6,477 bases of DNA, from positions 4,719 through 11,195 of the forward strand of contig DBCG01000064.1 of assembly GCA_002292945.1 (NCBI GenBank). The letters run 5' to 3'. The stretch is from Proteobacteria bacterium UBA964. GTDB lineage: Bacteria; Pseudomonadota; Gammaproteobacteria; Steroidobacterales; Steroidobacteraceae. Within the stretch, counting starts at the first letter, position 1. Each line of letters starts with the position of its first letter. Shown in pieces: positions 6,475 to 6,477 of the stretch. The position numbers were made by a program, and so were the translations under genes. The notes below the pieces were generated by a model that was not told the DNA's origin, made no database searches, and saw nothing but the letters and a program-made list of their open reading frames with translations.

Positions 6475-6477
6475 GGT

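Overview
The window is a GC-rich stretch (roughly two thirds G+C by eye). All five recognisable genes are on the minus strand and are read from right to left. The mix of families suggests a Gram-negative bacterium, most likely a gammaproteobacterium of the Xanthomonadales/Steroidobacterales kind. The families are a large TonB-dependent receptor with an EEVVVTARKREE-type TonB box, an HtrB/LpxL lipid A acyltransferase, a MetA-pathway-type outer-membrane protein and a free-standing 5'-3' exonuclease. The taxonomic placement is inference from protein style, not a search result.

Layout in transcription order: (1) 6462-5551, an outer-membrane beta-barrel protein of the 'phenol meta-pathway' transporter type, with a textbook GGAGGT ribosome binding site. 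(2) 5510-4620, a stand-alone 5'-3' exonuclease/flap endonuclease with a GTG start. (3) 4609-3668, a lipid A late acyltransferase of the LpxL/HtrB family. (4) 3634-1622, an AMP-forming acetyl-CoA synthetase. (5) 1490 to beyond base 1, the N-terminal ~496 residues of a TonB-dependent receptor, cut by the window edge. Gaps between the first four genes are 40, 10 and 33 bases, so they could form one transcript. A 131-base gap before the receptor gene leaves room for a separate promoter.

Two of the five proteins are outer-membrane barrels and one builds the lipid A anchor of the outer membrane, so envelope function is a loose common thread. The exonuclease (DNA repair or RNA-primer removal) and the acetate-activating enzyme do not obviously belong to it, and I see no evidence that the five work in one pathway. 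I do not see a new defence, mobile or biosynthetic system, and there are no tRNA or rRNA genes, CRISPR arrays, insertion sequences or att sites.

The most interesting signals are small and lie at the gene junctions. A perfect 8-bp inverted repeat has the acyltransferase ATG in its loop and pairs a CUCCUC with a GAGGAG, just downstream of the exonuclease stop codon. Weaker GC-rich inverted repeats lie at the other two tight junctions. A 14-base palindrome sits about 67 bases upstream of the receptor start.
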